64,000 bases of DNA, from NCBI GenBank assembly GCA_947259115.1, contig CAMYKS010000005.1, positions 126,410-190,409 of the forward strand, in the 5' to 3' direction. The notes beneath the pieces were generated by a model that saw only the letters and a program-made list of their open reading frames with translations, searched no databases and was not told the DNA's origin. The stretch is from an uncultured Desulfobulbaceae bacterium (GTDB lineage: Bacteria; Desulfobacterota; Desulfobulbia; Desulfobulbales; BM004). Each line of letters starts with the position of its first letter. The stretch's first letter is position 1. Both the position numbers and the translations under genes were made by a program. Shown one piece after another: positions 33,756-44,062 of this stretch.

Positions 33756-34292
33756 ATGAAATTTCAAAAGGAAAAGATAATTTTAACCGGTTATCGGGCA
33801 ACGGGCAAAAGTTCCATAGGAAAAATCCTGGCCGACCAGCTTGGCTTTGGTTTTATCGATACGGACCAAACCATTGAAAAAAGGCAGGGGGAAACCATAA
33901 CAGAAATGGTCGGCAGGGGCGGCTGGGACCTGTTCCGCAGGAAAGAGGAAGATCTGCTGCTTGAACTTGCCAAGAGCAAAAATAAAGTCATTGCTTCCGG
34001 AGGCGGTTCAGTCATGCATGAAAAGGCTTGGGCAAAATTACGGAAAGATGCTCTAGCCGTCTGCCTCATTGCCGATATTAAAACAATCGGCCGGAGACTT
34101 TCAGCAGACAGTGAGACCGATGACCTAAGGCCGGCGCTCACGGAAATGGGAACCATTGATGAAATTTCCATGGTCTTAAGTGAACGGCAGCCGTTGTATG
34201 AAAAAAGTTCCGATCTCACTATTAATACGGAAGGAAAAACTCCGGAAGAGGTGGCTGAATTTATTTTAGCTGAGTTGAAAAAAGGAAATTGA
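33756..34292 (+). CDS. aroK: Shikimate kinase
   Basis: Phosphorylates shikimate in the pathway to chorismate. The product (178 residues) shows Walker [10 protein letters not shown], the DTD motif (FIDTDQTI), the substrate motif [10 protein letters not shown] (usually GE-FR), ASGGGSV and a lid with [16 protein letters not shown]. The open frame extends upstream to 33531, but that part overlaps the start of rmuC on the other strand; the ATG at 33756 gives the family length. It lies two bases before aroC, which strengthens the call. Confidence 0.9.
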   Translation: MKFQKEKIILTGYRATGKSSIGKILADQLGFGFIDTDQTIEKRQGETITEMVGRGGWDLFRRKEEDLLLELAKSKNKVIASGGGSVMHEKAWAKLRKDALAVCLIADIKTIGRRLSADSETDDLRPALTEMGTIDEISMVLSERQPLYEKSSDLTINTEGKTPEEVAEFILAELKKGN

Positions 34293-34294
34293 TC

Positions 34295-35350
34295 ATGGCA
34301 GGAAGCACCTTTGGCAATATATTCCGGGTCACCACCTGGGGCGAATCGCACGGTCCTGCCCTGGGAGCCGTTATTGACGGCTGCCCTCCAGGCCTGCAAT
34401 TAGACGTCACATACATCCAAAAGGACTTGGATAGAAGAAGACCCGGCAAGGGAGGCGGAGAGAGCCCGCGCAAGGAACCGGACCGGGTTGAGATCCAGTC
34501 AGGAGTTTTTGAAGGGCTTACAACAGGCACTCCTATTTCTTTGATAATTTATAACAAGGATGCCCAGAGCAAGGCATATGATCACCTGCAAAACATCTTC
34601 CGGCCTGGGCATGGTGATCTCACCTACCTGAAAAAATATGGTATCAGGGATCACCGCGGCGGCGGCAGGGCTTCTGCCCGGGAGACGGTTGCCAGGGTTG
34701 CAGCAGGTGCTGTGGCCAGAAAGCTGCTGGCTGATAATGATATAGCTGTTACTGCCTATACTGTAGCATTGGGGGGTGTCGCAACCTCCAAACGGAATAT
34801 GCAGGATATACCCAAAAACCGGCTTTACTGCCCTGATGCAGAAGCCGCTGCCCGCATGGAAGAACTTATCGATGCAGTTCGGAAAAAGGGTGATTCCCTG
34901 GGCGGTGTTGTTGAAATAAGGGCAACAGGGTGCCCGGTGGGTCTTGGTGAACCGGTCTTTGACAAACTTGATGCTGCCCTGGCCCGCGCCCTGATGTCCA
35001 TCGGAGCGGTGAAGGGCGTGGAGATCGGTGCCGGATTCCGGGCTGCGGAACTTCACGGTTCGGAAAATAACGATGCCATAACACCCGAGGGATACAGGAC
35101 AAACAATGCCGGAGGCATCCTGGCCGGCATCTCAAACGGCGACGCCATAATCACCAGGGTGGCCGTTAAGCCCATTCCCTCCATCAGCCTGGAGCAGGAC
35201 ACCCTGAACCTTGACAACGAACCCATCAAAATCAGGGTGGGCGGGCGCCATGACATCTCTGCCATACCACGTATTGTCCCGGTTTGCGAAGCCATGGTTT
35301 GCCTGACCCTGGCAGATCAACTTCTGCGTCAGAAAGCTATTGAGAAGTAA
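34295..35350 (+). CDS. aroC: Chorismate synthase
   Basis: Turns 5-enolpyruvylshikimate-3-phosphate into chorismate with reduced FMN. Three family signatures are intact: [18 protein letters not shown] near the start, the [14 protein letters not shown] and [20 protein letters not shown] block, and [20 protein letters not shown] near the end. Length 351 is standard. The ATG at 34295 follows AAAGGA by 8 bases and lies 2 bp after aroK, so the two are translationally linked. Confidence 0.96.
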   Translation: MAGSTFGNIFRVTTWGESHGPALGAVIDGCPPGLQLDVTYIQKDLDRRRPGKGGGESPRKEPDRVEIQSGVFEGLTTGTPISLIIYNKDAQSKAYDHLQNIFRPGHGDLTYLKKYGIRDHRGGGRASARETVARVAAGAVARKLLADNDIAVTAYTVALGGVATSKRNMQDIPKNRLYCPDAEAAARMEELIDAVRKKGDSLGGVVEIRATGCPVGLGEPVFDKLDAALARALMSIGAVKGVEIGAGFRAAELHGSENNDAITPEGYRTNNAGGILAGISNGDAIITRVAVKPIPSISLEQDTLNLDNEPIKIRVGGRHDISAIPRIVPVCEAMVCLTLADQLLRQKAIEK

Positions 35351-35423
35351 AATACTGCCGGCTCGAAAGTATGATATTTTTTTATGGCTTATTCATTTTT
35401 ATTCTTCAGGAAATCACACGCTA

Positions 35424-37016
35424 ATGGCTAATAAAAGTTCGGTCCCAAGCATCAATAATATCTGGCTGTTAACCCGCGAGTATGATTCCGTTGCCGGGGC
35501 AGGGGGCGTTAAGGATGTCAGCCGTCAGCTTGCAGAAGCCCTTGTCCGCTTAAAAAAAACCGTCTCTGTGGTCCTGCCCTGTTACGGCTTCATTGACCCT
35601 AAAGGGCTGGGATTCACCAAGCTGCCTCTGTCCTTTGAAGTTGACATGAATTACACGGCGCAAGACCGGCGCGAAGAGGTGACTATATGGAAAAACACAC
35701 TGCACGGGGTCACTCTCTACCTGGTGGATGCTGAGCGCTACCGGGAAAAACAAGCCATATACACCTATACGGCAGACGATGAAGCCAAGTTCCCATACCA
35801 GGTCCGAGGCAGGGGACATTTTGATTATTTTGCCATGAATGTCCTGCTGCAGAAGGCCGCACTGGACCTGATGATTCTCCTCGGCCAGAAGCCTGACATC
35901 ATTCACTGCCAGGATGGACATACGGCTATCCTGCCGGCCATGCTGCGTGAAGGCACCGGTTATCGCCATTATTTTTCCACTACAGCTGCAATTGTAACGA
36001 TCCATAATGCGGGCCACGGTCATCATCAGGAGGTGCAGGACCTGCCTTTTGCCCGGGCCATCAGTGGTCTGCCCTCTGGCCTGATTCATGGCAACCTGCT
36101 CAATGGGGCTTTCGATCCTTTTCTGGCCGCATCCACTTTTGCGGTGCTTAACACAGTCAGTGAAAACTATGCCAGGGAACTGAGGGAAACCGTTGATGAT
36201 GCCCTGACCGGTTGGCTGGGGCATCGCCTCATGACCAGGGGTATACGCCTTGAGGGTATAACCAATGGCTTTAACCCTGAAAATTTTGACACAACCAAAC
36301 CTGCACAACTGGGGCTTCCTGCAGCCTATAATCCGGCCACAGGAGACCTGGCCGGGAAAAAAATCTGCAGGCAGAATCTACTGAAGACGCTTGCCCGGAA
36401 AAGCACAAAAGGCATAAAGCGCTTTGGCACCTTAACGGATGAGCCGGGCAAACCTCTTTTTACTCTCATTGGCAGGCTGACTCCGCAGAAAGGTGTGGAT
36501 ATACTGTTGCCAACCGTTAAAACTCTCCTGCAGTCAGATAATGACTTCCAGGTCCTTATCCTGGGAAACGGAGCAAAAGAATTTGAACGGGACCTGGCAG
36601 GCCTGGCAAAGAAAAAAGTAAATGCCGGCAAGATATGCGTGCTCATCGGCTATGACACACTTCTTGCCAACAAAATTTACGCAGCCGGTGATTTTTTTCT
36701 TATCCCTTCCCGGTACGAACCCTGTGGTCTTACCGATTATATTGCCCAACTGGCAGGCAACCTGCCGGTTGTTCATGCCGTGGGCGGGCTGGTGAAAGTG
36801 GAAGACGGGGTTACCGGATTTGCTTTTAAAGAGTATTCCTCCAAAGCCCTAATGGCTGCAATGGACCGGGCACTTAAACTTTATATGAAGTCTCCGGAAC
36901 AGATTCTGGACATGCAGGCAAGAGCGGCAAAACGGGTCAGGGAAAAATATGCCTGGGACAAGGTTGTGCACCGTTACCTTGAGTTATATGCCAGGGCTCT
37001 TGCTATGATTTCATAA
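35424..37016 (+). CDS. GT5-family starch/glycogen synthase
   Basis: A two-domain GT5 glucosyltransferase that would lengthen alpha-1,4-glucan from ADP- or UDP-glucose. The N-terminal domain has GAGGVKDVSRQLAEAL (KxGGL-like donor loop, here lacking the Lys), LPCYGFIDPKG and DIIHCQDGHTA. The C-terminal domain has LIGRLTPQKGVDIL, PSRYEPCGLTDYIAQLAG and VVHAVGGLVKVEDG. The open frame from 35340 overlaps aroC; I use the ATG at 35424. It is followed by gap and the giant PEP-kinase-like gene, a group that fits storage-carbon metabolism. The altered donor loop leaves the sugar nucleotide open. Confidence 0.85.
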   Translation: MANKSSVPSINNIWLLTREYDSVAGAGGVKDVSRQLAEALVRLKKTVSVVLPCYGFIDPKGLGFTKLPLSFEVDMNYTAQDRREEVTIWKNTLHGVTLYLVDAERYREKQAIYTYTADDEAKFPYQVRGRGHFDYFAMNVLLQKAALDLMILLGQKPDIIHCQDGHTAILPAMLREGTGYRHYFSTTAAIVTIHNAGHGHHQEVQDLPFARAISGLPSGLIHGNLLNGAFDPFLAASTFAVLNTVSENYARELRETVDDALTGWLGHRLMTRGIRLEGITNGFNPENFDTTKPAQLGLPAAYNPATGDLAGKKICRQNLLKTLARKSTKGIKRFGTLTDEPGKPLFTLIGRLTPQKGVDILLPTVKTLLQSDNDFQVLILGNGAKEFERDLAGLAKKKVNAGKICVLIGYDTLLANKIYAAGDFFLIPSRYEPCGLTDYIAQLAGNLPVVHAVGGLVKVEDGVTGFAFKEYSSKALMAAMDRALKLYMKSPEQILDMQARAAKRVREKYAWDKVVHRYLELYARALAMIS

Positions 37017-37206
37017 GACATATTCATTGGGGTAAAACTTTTTCTGCATTCATTTTCATGAGGCCAGGCACCTCAAAATCAAATATTCTTATTTTATTTA
37101 CATATTCAGGAGGACAAAATTAGGTTAAATAGAGAAGTTACTATTCTATAAAACTCAGGATTATTCATAGTTCTTAAACACCATAGAAGCTGCGGAGGAA
37201 ATAACA

Positions 37207-38214
37207 ATGACTATTAAAGTTGGCATCAACGGTTTTGGCAGGATCGGCAGATCCATTTTCAGGGCCTTAAGCAAAGATGAGGCTTTTGCCGATATAGAAA
37301 TTTGCGGCATCAACGACCTTACCGATAATAAAACCCTGGCCCATCTGCTCAAGTATGATTCCGTCATGGGAGTATACGACAAACAGGTCGAAGCTGATGA
37401 GCGTGGTATTATAGTTGACGGGCGCCACATCGAGGTTTTCAACCACAGGGAACCATCTGATATTCCATGGGGTAATCTTGGTGTTGAATATATCATCGAA
37501 TCCACCGGCAGGTTCGCTGACAAGGATAAAGCCCAGGCCCACATCGAGGCCGGGGCAAAAAAGGTCGTCATATCGGCACCTGCGAAGGGAGGTGTCAAAA
37601 CCATCGTCATGGGTGTAAATGAGGACGAATATGACCCGATCGAACATCATGTGGTTTCCAATGCCTCGTGCACGACAAATTGCCTGGCCCCCATGGTCAG
37701 GGTTATCCTGGACCGCTTCGGCATCAAGCATGGTCTGATGAATACCATCCATGCCTATACCAACGACCAGAGAATCCTTGACTTTCCCCATAGCGACCTG
37801 CGGCGGGCCAGAGCGGCAGCGCTTTCCATGATCCCGACCAAAACAGGGGCGGCCGCTGCTTTATCACTGGTCATACCCGAGATGAAAGGAAAGTTTGACG
37901 GCCTCTCGGTCCGCGTACCCACCCCAAACGTCTCCCTGGTTGATGCTGTCATGGAAGTGGAAAAGGAGACCACGGTGCCTGAAGTAAACCAGGCCCTGAA
38001 AGAAGGGACCAGCCGCTATCTCGGTTACTCGGAAGAGCCGCTGGTGTCCATTGATTACCAGGGCAACCCGCATTCCTCCGTTGTTGACGCAGATTCCACC
38101 AAGGTGATCGACGGGACGCTGGTCAAGGTGTTGGCCTGGTATGACAACGAATGGGGATATTCAAACCGTGTCCTTGATCTTATCCTGTATATGGAGGCAC
38201 ATAAGCCCGTTTAA
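37207..38214 (+). CDS. gap: Glyceraldehyde-3-phosphate dehydrogenase, type I
   Basis: Converts glyceraldehyde-3-phosphate, phosphate and NAD to 1,3-bisphosphoglycerate. GINGFGRIGRSIFRAL forms the NAD-binding start; SNASCTTNCLAP holds the catalytic Cys, HAYTNDQRI its His partner, and WYDNEWGYSNRV is the standard end. 335 residues is the normal length. A GCGGAGGAAATAAC site lies before the ATG. The next gene starts 21 bp later, so a common transcript is likely. Confidence 0.97.
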   Translation: MTIKVGINGFGRIGRSIFRALSKDEAFADIEICGINDLTDNKTLAHLLKYDSVMGVYDKQVEADERGIIVDGRHIEVFNHREPSDIPWGNLGVEYIIESTGRFADKDKAQAHIEAGAKKVVISAPAKGGVKTIVMGVNEDEYDPIEHHVVSNASCTTNCLAPMVRVILDRFGIKHGLMNTIHAYTNDQRILDFPHSDLRRARAAALSMIPTKTGAAAALSLVIPEMKGKFDGLSVRVPTPNVSLVDAVMEVEKETTVPEVNQALKEGTSRYLGYSEEPLVSIDYQGNPHSSVVDADSTKVIDGTLVKVLAWYDNEWGYSNRVLDLILYMEAHKPV

Positions 38215-38235
38215 AGGCAGCAACGGTTTTTAATT

Positions 38236-41200
38236 ATGGCAACGCAAGACCAAACAGCTCTCGACACCATAGCCATTGATTCCGATGCGCTCAGGGCAAA
38301 CCTGCTGGAAACTGCCACAGATGAAGTGACAATTGACCCTTCTCTCCTGGTCCTGGAGGAAATTGTCCAAAATTACAAGGGTATCAGCAAAAACCTGCAT
38401 GACCTGCTCTATGAAGTGTGCCATCCCTATCGCAACTGGAAAATGCTGGTGCCCAGGACCCGCGCCTTTGTCCTGAAAAATATCAACCATTATTTCAAAC
38501 ATGAAAAAGGCCCTGAAGCCTTTGAGCGCTTCACCGTTATTTTCTGCCAGGCGATTATTGACTCAAAAAAGAACAATACCCTGCTGGCCCAGACAATTGA
38601 AAGCATGCTGGCCTATACCGACAGGCTGGTCAGCCTGTTGGACCAGGACTCCCTTGCCCGCTATGAAAAAACACTGGCCCGACTTTTTTCACGCCTGAAG
38701 AATCTAGATGACGAGGTCATCATTTTCATGGTGCAGGGCCAGCACCCCATGAAAAGAATAGCGCAGCATCTTCTGCAGCTTGAAAAAGGGGAGACCTCTT
38801 ATGACTTTAAACCCCTTGCAGAGTTGATGACGCGTGTCTTTAGCATGAATTATGAATACTGGCTGGCAGAAAAAGACCCGCTTGCCTGGTTTACTGAAGA
38901 ATGCGGCGATATCTGCAAGGGCTGGCAGGAAGGCCAGCTGTTCAGTGTCATCTCCCATGAACAGCTGAAAAAGCATCTTGGCACCCTGAACGGAGTCGAT
39001 ATTGATGCAGATCCCCGCCAGGCCTTAAGTGTCATTTTAGAGCTGCCTTCACACATGGATATTGTGCGCCTGTACAAGGTTGTACCGGAAAAGCTGAACC
39101 AGGAGCAGCAATCCGCCCTGGAAACCGCCGAACAGGCGGAGCAGCTTGACCGCTTCGGTGAAAACCGCAAGCTTATATTTCTTTTCCATATTATGGAAAC
39201 TTCAGGGCTTGCCCTGATCCATGAAGAAACCATCCGGGAGATAAACCGCAGCCTGGTCCAACTCATCAGGCGCCAGACCTTTGAGGAAATAGAGAGCTTT
39301 CTGCTCACCACCTTTCAGCTCCTCAATGCCAATGTCCGCAAGTACCCGCACACCTCCCTGCAGTGCATACAGGTCCTAGGGACCGAGGTCTTCAAGCGCG
39401 GCAACAGCAGGCTGGTGGAGGCCTTTTTATGGGAGTCGGTACGCTTTGGATTCCAGTACGCCAATGTTACGGGTGTGGATGAAGACTGGCAGCCCATAAC
39501 CAACCCGGCCCACCTCGCCAATATAAGGGTTTGGCTCAACCTGATCATGCAGGAGCCCAAATGGTGTTCCACACTTTTTTCAGCTCTTATCATCAACCTC
39601 AAACTTTCCGGCACCTGCGTCAAGGACACCGACCTGTTCCAGCGCGATATCACCCATCTGCTCAATCACCCCATCGAGCCGGTATACAACCTTTTCAAAC
39701 AGTTCGCCAAGCTCATGCCGGTATTCTTCAACGAAATAGGAGCAGAAGGCTATCTGCGGGACGTTTCCACAGAAATTGACGAAATCCACAGGCGCAAGGA
39801 TGCCCTCATTCATTTCCTGCGCAAACAGAGCCACGTGGAAAGCAGCAACCTGATTGTCGATTTCATTGAGGCAATATTTATTTTCTGGAAGAAGCGGGAT
39901 AAAAACGTCATAGGGTCTTTTCTCCCGGCAGAAGTACTCTCAGAGGTTAAGGAAAATGGGATCTTCATCGATGATATGCATAAACTCATGCAGCGGGTCT
40001 TTGAATTGCCCGGCATGGAAGAGATTCCCGACCTGTTGGAATGGAAAGACAAGGTACGCGCCAGGTACTTGGAAGAACAGCCGGATATTGCCGTATCAGA
40101 GAAGAAACGTTTCGACCAGTTGGTGCGCATGTACAAGCTGCTTTACAACAAGTATAATCTTGGCTACCAGGAAATGCGGCATCAACTCAAAGAGGCAATC
40201 AACAGCGGCTTTCCGGAAATGGAGCAGCTTTTGGCAGACCTGGAAATCTGCGACACCCACCAGTGTCTTGACGCCCTGCTGACGCATCTTGAGGGGCTCA
40301 AGGAAATAATCCTGAGCACTGAAAAGTTCGAAGCCAAGGAGGATATTTACTATAAGCGCCACATCGCCGTTGACATACCTTCGGTATACGGGCGCTACCG
40401 CGAGAGAAAATTTGACGCCCTGGGGCTGACTTTCAGGCTGGAGAACCTGGCCAATATTTACCTGGAAAGACTGCCTGAAACAGTCAATCTTTCCTTTATC
40501 ACCAGGGCGACATTTATCCGTATAATAAAGTGCCTGGACCTCTACCTGCGGGCCCTGAGGATCGACGGCATCACGAGCCGCAGGCTGGAGACCTACCTGG
40601 AACTTCTTTCCAATTCGCTTGGCATCAAGCGCTTCTCCTATACCCAGTACCTCGATATTTTCAGGGGCCTGTCCGACGGGGTCAAGGATGTAATCTATGC
40701 ATACTACACCAATATTCACCAGAACAATCTCTCCATTATTATACCGCAGATCGGCGAGTCCAACCTGCTGACCAAGTATCGCAACCTCTGGGATGAAAAA
40801 GATGTCTCCACCTCCATGCTGCAGTTGTCTGAGTTTTTTTTCAGAAACCTGATTGCAGGCACTTTCGGGCTCCAGCATCTTGATAACTTCATCACCAGGA
40901 TCATGCAGACCCTGGAAAGCCAGAGAGAGGTGCTTGACCAGGAAAGTATCGATCTGCTCATGACCTATAATCCTGAGAACGTTATCAGCTTTCTGCATAA
41001 CAGCAACCCACAGACCAGAAATCTCATTCACCTGGGCAACAAGGGTTTAAACCTGACGCAGCTTACCAGTGAGAATAAACCGGTGCCGCCCGGCTTTATC
41101 ATAACAACGGAAATCTTCCGCTGCTGGCCCGTGGTCAATAAATTCCACAAGGCCCGCGATGAATTCATGCGTCAGATGCGCAGGTCATTGTCAGAGTTGG

Positions 41201-42513
41201 AAGCGCTCACCTCAAAACAATACGGCTATTCGCAGAATCCGCTTCTGCTTTCTGTGCGTTCCGGCGCTGCCATCTCCATGCCCGGCATGATGGCAACCAT
41301 TCACAATGTAGGCCTCAACCAGGACATTGTGGATGAATTTGCCAGGAGCACGGGAAAAGTGTATCTGGCCTGGGACAACTACCGGCGCTTTCTGCAGTCA
41401 TGGGGCATGGCAGAGGGCATGAAGCGCGAACAGTTCCAGGTGCTTATGAACAGCGCTAAAACCCGCCACAAGGTCAAGGTTAAAAAAGAGTTTACCCCGG
41501 CCCAGATGAAGGAGCTGGCCCTGGAGTACCAGAAGGTTGTGCGCTCCGTGGGTATCGGCATTCCTGATGATCCCTGGCTGCAGTTAATCGGCGCCGTTGA
41601 AATTGTGCTCAATTCCTGGAACACTCCTAAGACAAGAGAATACCGCGCCCTGATGGATGCTTCCGATTCATGGGGAACTGCAGTTATCATCCAGACCATG
41701 GTATTCGGCAACCTGAGGCAGGAGGCAGGCAGCGGTGTGGTTTTTACGGCCCATCCCTACAGGAAAGTGACCAGGGTGGCGCTCTGGGGCGATTATGCCA
41801 TCGGCGACCAGGGCGAAGATATTGTCAGCGGCCTGGTTACCACCTACCCCATATCGGTGGAGCAGGCGGAGATTGACGGCCGTTCCAGGGAAAACACCCT
41901 GGAAAACCGCTTCCCCGAAATTTATAAAGCTTTGCTCGAACTCTCCCGCGAGCTGGTGTATGAGAACCGCTGGAATCCTCAGGAAATTGAATTTACCTTT
42001 GAAAGTTCCGAAGCCAAGGATTTCTACATTCTGCAGACCAGGGATATGATAACCATCAAAAAGATGGAAAATCTTTTTGTCTTTGAGCATCCCGAAGCGC
42101 TCGCTCCATTTTTCCTGGGCAAGGGCATCGGGGTCAGCGGCAGCGCCCTGTCAGGCCTGGCCGTGTTCACCCAGGAAAACATTGAGCAGATTCGTGGTGC
42201 AGATCCCGAAAGCACCCTTATTTTGATCCGCCAAGACACGGTTCCCGAGGATATCAAAGAAATCGCCCAGGCCCAGGGGTTATTGACCGCCCGCGGCGGC
42301 CAGACATCCCATGCGGCAGTTGTCGCCACCCAGCTTGAAAAAACCTGCGTGGTCGGCTGCAAGGACCTGCGGGTCTATGAAAGCGAACAGCGTTGTGAAA
42401 TAAACGGCCATGATATCCGCTTCGGTGAACATGTCAGTATTGACGGCAGGAAAGGGCTTTTCCTGAAGGGGAGTCATGACATACGCGAGGAAGTCCATAT
42501 TTTACCAATTTAG
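38236..42513 (+). CDS. Very large PEP/pyruvate-binding domain protein (PPDK-like dikinase without C-terminal barrel)
   Basis: The 1425-residue protein has about 900 N-terminal residues that are mostly helical and that I do not recognise. A PPDK-type ATP-grasp domain follows (LGNKGLNLTQLT, LLSVRSGAAISMPGMMATI, GSGVVFTAHP, GDYAIGDQGEDIVSG, EIEFTFE). The last part is the phosphohistidine domain with TARGGQTSHAAVVATQLEK. The PEP/pyruvate-binding barrel of PEP synthase and PPDK is missing, so it cannot use PEP that way. Like glucan water dikinase or rifampin phosphotransferase it may pass phosphate from ATP to another acceptor. Its place after a GT5 synthase and gap suggests glucan or sugar phosphate metabolism, but that is inference. 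Confidence 0.8.
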   Translation: MATQDQTALDTIAIDSDALRANLLETATDEVTIDPSLLVLEEIVQNYKGISKNLHDLLYEVCHPYRNWKMLVPRTRAFVLKNINHYFKHEKGPEAFERFTVIFCQAIIDSKKNNTLLAQTIESMLAYTDRLVSLLDQDSLARYEKTLARLFSRLKNLDDEVIIFMVQGQHPMKRIAQHLLQLEKGETSYDFKPLAELMTRVFSMNYEYWLAEKDPLAWFTEECGDICKGWQEGQLFSVISHEQLKKHLGTLNGVDIDADPRQALSVILELPSHMDIVRLYKVVPEKLNQEQQSALETAEQAEQLDRFGENRKLIFLFHIMETSGLALIHEETIREINRSLVQLIRRQTFEEIESFLLTTFQLLNANVRKYPHTSLQCIQVLGTEVFKRGNSRLVEAFLWESVRFGFQYANVTGVDEDWQPITNPAHLANIRVWLNLIMQEPKWCSTLFSALIINLKLSGTCVKDTDLFQRDITHLLNHPIEPVYNLFKQFAKLMPVFFNEIGAEGYLRDVSTEIDEIHRRKDALIHFLRKQSHVESSNLIVDFIEAIFIFWKKRDKNVIGSFLPAEVLSEVKENGIFIDDMHKLMQRVFELPGMEEIPDLLEWKDKVRARYLEEQPDIAVSEKKRFDQLVRMYKLLYNKYNLGYQEMRHQLKEAINSGFPEMEQLLADLEICDTHQCLDALLTHLEGLKEIILSTEKFEAKEDIYYKRHIAVDIPSVYGRYRERKFDALGLTFRLENLANIYLERLPETVNLSFITRATFIRIIKCLDLYLRALRIDGITSRRLETYLELLSNSLGIKRFSYTQYLDIFRGLSDGVKDVIYAYYTNIHQNNLSIIIPQIGESNLLTKYRNLWDEKDVSTSMLQLSEFFFRNLIAGTFGLQHLDNFITRIMQTLESQREVLDQESIDLLMTYNPENVISFLHNSNPQTRNLIHLGNKGLNLTQLTSENKPVPPGFIITTEIFRCWPVVNKFHKARDEFMRQMRRSLSELEALTSKQYGYSQNPLLLSVRSGAAISMPGMMATIHNVGLNQDIVDEFARSTGKVYLAWDNYRRFLQSWGMAEGMKREQFQVLMNSAKTRHKVKVKKEFTPAQMKELALEYQKVVRSVGIGIPDDPWLQLIGAVEIVLNSWNTPKTREYRALMDASDSWGTAVIIQTMVFGNLRQEAGSGVVFTAHPYRKVTRVALWGDYAIGDQGEDIVSGLVTTYPISVEQAEIDGRSRENTLENRFPEIYKALLELSRELVYENRWNPQEIEFTFESSEAKDFYILQTRDMITIKKMENLFVFEHPEALAPFFLGKGIGVSGSALSGLAVFTQENIEQIRGADPESTLILIRQDTVPEDIKEIAQAQGLLTARGGQTSHAAVVATQLEKTCVVGCKDLRVYESEQRCEINGHDIRFGEHVSIDGRKGLFLKGSHDIREEVHILPI

Positions 42514-42701
42514 CAAAGCGATATTACTGTATCTTCTTCGTTATCAGCTATTTCGCGTAGATTGACTACAGCGAAACAGCTTCTGCCTTGAATCTCTAGC
42601 AGTCTCGCTTCGCTAATTAATAGTTTTTATAAATGACCAGTTTTATTAATTAAGTTGGCGTTATTTTATGTGTCATTTTTCTTAAAAAGAGTCCAACTTT
42701 T

Positions 42702-43358
42702 ATGAACCATCCTACTAACATGCCTAGAATAAAAGCCATCCTCTTCGACCTCGACGGCACCCTGATCGACTCTGTCACCGACCTGGCAAACTCTGTGAAT
42801 TATACCCTCGGCAAACTTGATCTGCCGCCCCACACCCGGGAAGAAATAAAGAGTTTTGTCGGCGACGGGGTGCAGAAGCTCATCAAACGGTCCCTTGGCC
42901 AGACCCACATGGAGAAATTTGCAGATGCTTTTGGGATATTCATGGACCATTACGGAACACACTGTACTGATAATACCGTCCTTTATCCTGGAGTAGTTAA
43001 AACCCTTCCTCTACTTATTAACGATTATTCCCTGGCTGTTTTAACAAACAAAAGCGTGAAATTCTCGCTTACAATTCTGCAAACCCTGAAAATCGACTCG
43101 TACTTCTCCGAAGTGTTGGGCGGCGACAGTTTGCCGACCAAAAAACCCGACCCGGCCGGCATTTTTTACCTGGCAGAAAAATGGGGCCTGGACCCTGCCC
43201 GGATGATCATGGTCGGCGACCATGTCACCGACATCGATGTAGGCCAGCGGGCAGGCTGCAAAACAGTTTTTATCAACGGTGGTATCGGGGAGACAAGGGG
43301 TCTGGCCCCTGATATAACCATTGACACATTTGCAGAGTTGCCCGGTATACTCACATAA
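42702..43358 (+). CDS. gph: Phosphoglycolate phosphatase-like HAD hydrolase
   Basis: A HAD superfamily phosphatase of 218 residues with the four motifs: FDLDGTLIDS (motif I), VLTNKS (II), TKKPDPAG (III, Lys) and GDHVTDIDVG (IV). The small helical cap (HTREEIKSFVGDGVQKLIKR) marks the Gph/PGP subgroup. It dephosphorylates 2-phosphoglycolate or a similar small phosphate. It lies 190 bp after the PEP-kinase-like gene and may be a separate unit. No terminator is visible. Confidence 0.85.
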   Translation: MNHPTNMPRIKAILFDLDGTLIDSVTDLANSVNYTLGKLDLPPHTREEIKSFVGDGVQKLIKRSLGQTHMEKFADAFGIFMDHYGTHCTDNTVLYPGVVKTLPLLINDYSLAVLTNKSVKFSLTILQTLKIDSYFSEVLGGDSLPTKKPDPAGIFYLAEKWGLDPARMIMVGDHVTDIDVGQRAGCKTVFINGGIGETRGLAPDITIDTFAELPGILT

Positions 43359-43380
43359 AAAGGGACAGACTGTTTCTTAA

Positions 43381-43400
43381 TTTCGGGTTTCGGGTTTCGG
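43381..43400. repeat. Heptamer tandem repeat (TTTCGGG x 3)
   Basis: Three near-perfect copies of TTTCGGG directly after gph, preceded by GGGACAGACTG. It is one of several short tandem repeats with 7- or 8-base units between 43 and 47 kb. Confidence 0.6.
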
Positions 43401-43427
43401 ATTTTACGTTTCATGTTAATTACGTAT

Positions 43428-43634
43428 TTATTTTGTGCTTTTTTTCAATATTGCTCCAAAGATGTTTGTTAACTCTTGGGCTTTCTGAACTAAATTATTT
43501 CTTTCTACCTCAAGGTTTTCTGTCATACTGAGGTCTAACATTATAGCACCCATGGTTGTAATTCCAGGCATGCTTGCCAGTTTATAATGGGTACTCGGGA
43601 AACAGATTTTAACACATGCTTTAGAATTACCCAT
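43428..43634 (-). CDS. Possible small protein (68 residues)
   Basis: The composition looks coding (amphipathic C-terminal helix NLVQKAQELTNIFGAIL, sensible codon use), but I do not recognise a family and the ribosome-binding site is weak. It may also be the end of a decayed gene. Treat as uncertain. Confidence 0.35.
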   Translation of the reverse strand: MGNSKACVKICFPSTHYKLASMPGITTMGAIMLDLSMTENLEVERNNLVQKAQELTNIFGAILKKSTK

Positions 43635-44062
43635 TATGGCAAAACCTATATGTTTTTTAGATGTTCCTTTTTACAAGAATAACATTATTGGATATGAAGA
43701 GAATTTTGTTCGGACTTTTATGCCTTTTTCCTGGAGACGAGAAAGTTTTCTCCTTCACCTGCCAGGCCAAAAACTTATTAAAAATTGTGGGTCAGTCAGA
43801 AAAACTTTGGATGTTTGCCTTGAATAGGCGTGAACAATTTCCAGAAAAAATCAAAATCGTGACAAAGTTTGTCACTTTAGGGCCCAAAACTGTTTTTTTT
43901 GAAATGGTGACAATTTCAAGTAGTGCGGGAATGAATCCAGTTCTGATCCCAGTCGACAGGTAATGATTGCAAAGCGCATCCTTTCATATCTCCACTCCCT
44001 GCTAATTGCATGAGCGGTTTTTATTGTTGCCCGCCGCCCAATTCGTCCTCGCCCCTTTGCAG
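43635..44062. other. Gene-free stretch
   Basis: About 430 bp before the receiver-domain gene. It contains the palindrome at 43859-43875. Several short frames exist but none shows a ribosome-binding site or a known domain. Confidence 0.4.
43859..43875. promoter_or_regulatory. Perfect 17-bp inverted repeat
   Basis: GTGACAAA-G-TTTGTCAC, a perfect palindrome with 8-bp arms, in a region without genes. It could be a regulator site, but no clear promoter or gene start lies next to it. Confidence 0.35.

Noticed and set aside
40096..41031. 311-residue minus-strand frame inside the PEP-kinase-like gene
   Set aside because: Antisense shadow of a long real coding region; no domain.
43661..43963. 100-residue plus-strand frame
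   Set aside because: No ribosome-binding site, odd composition, covers a palindrome; no family recognised.
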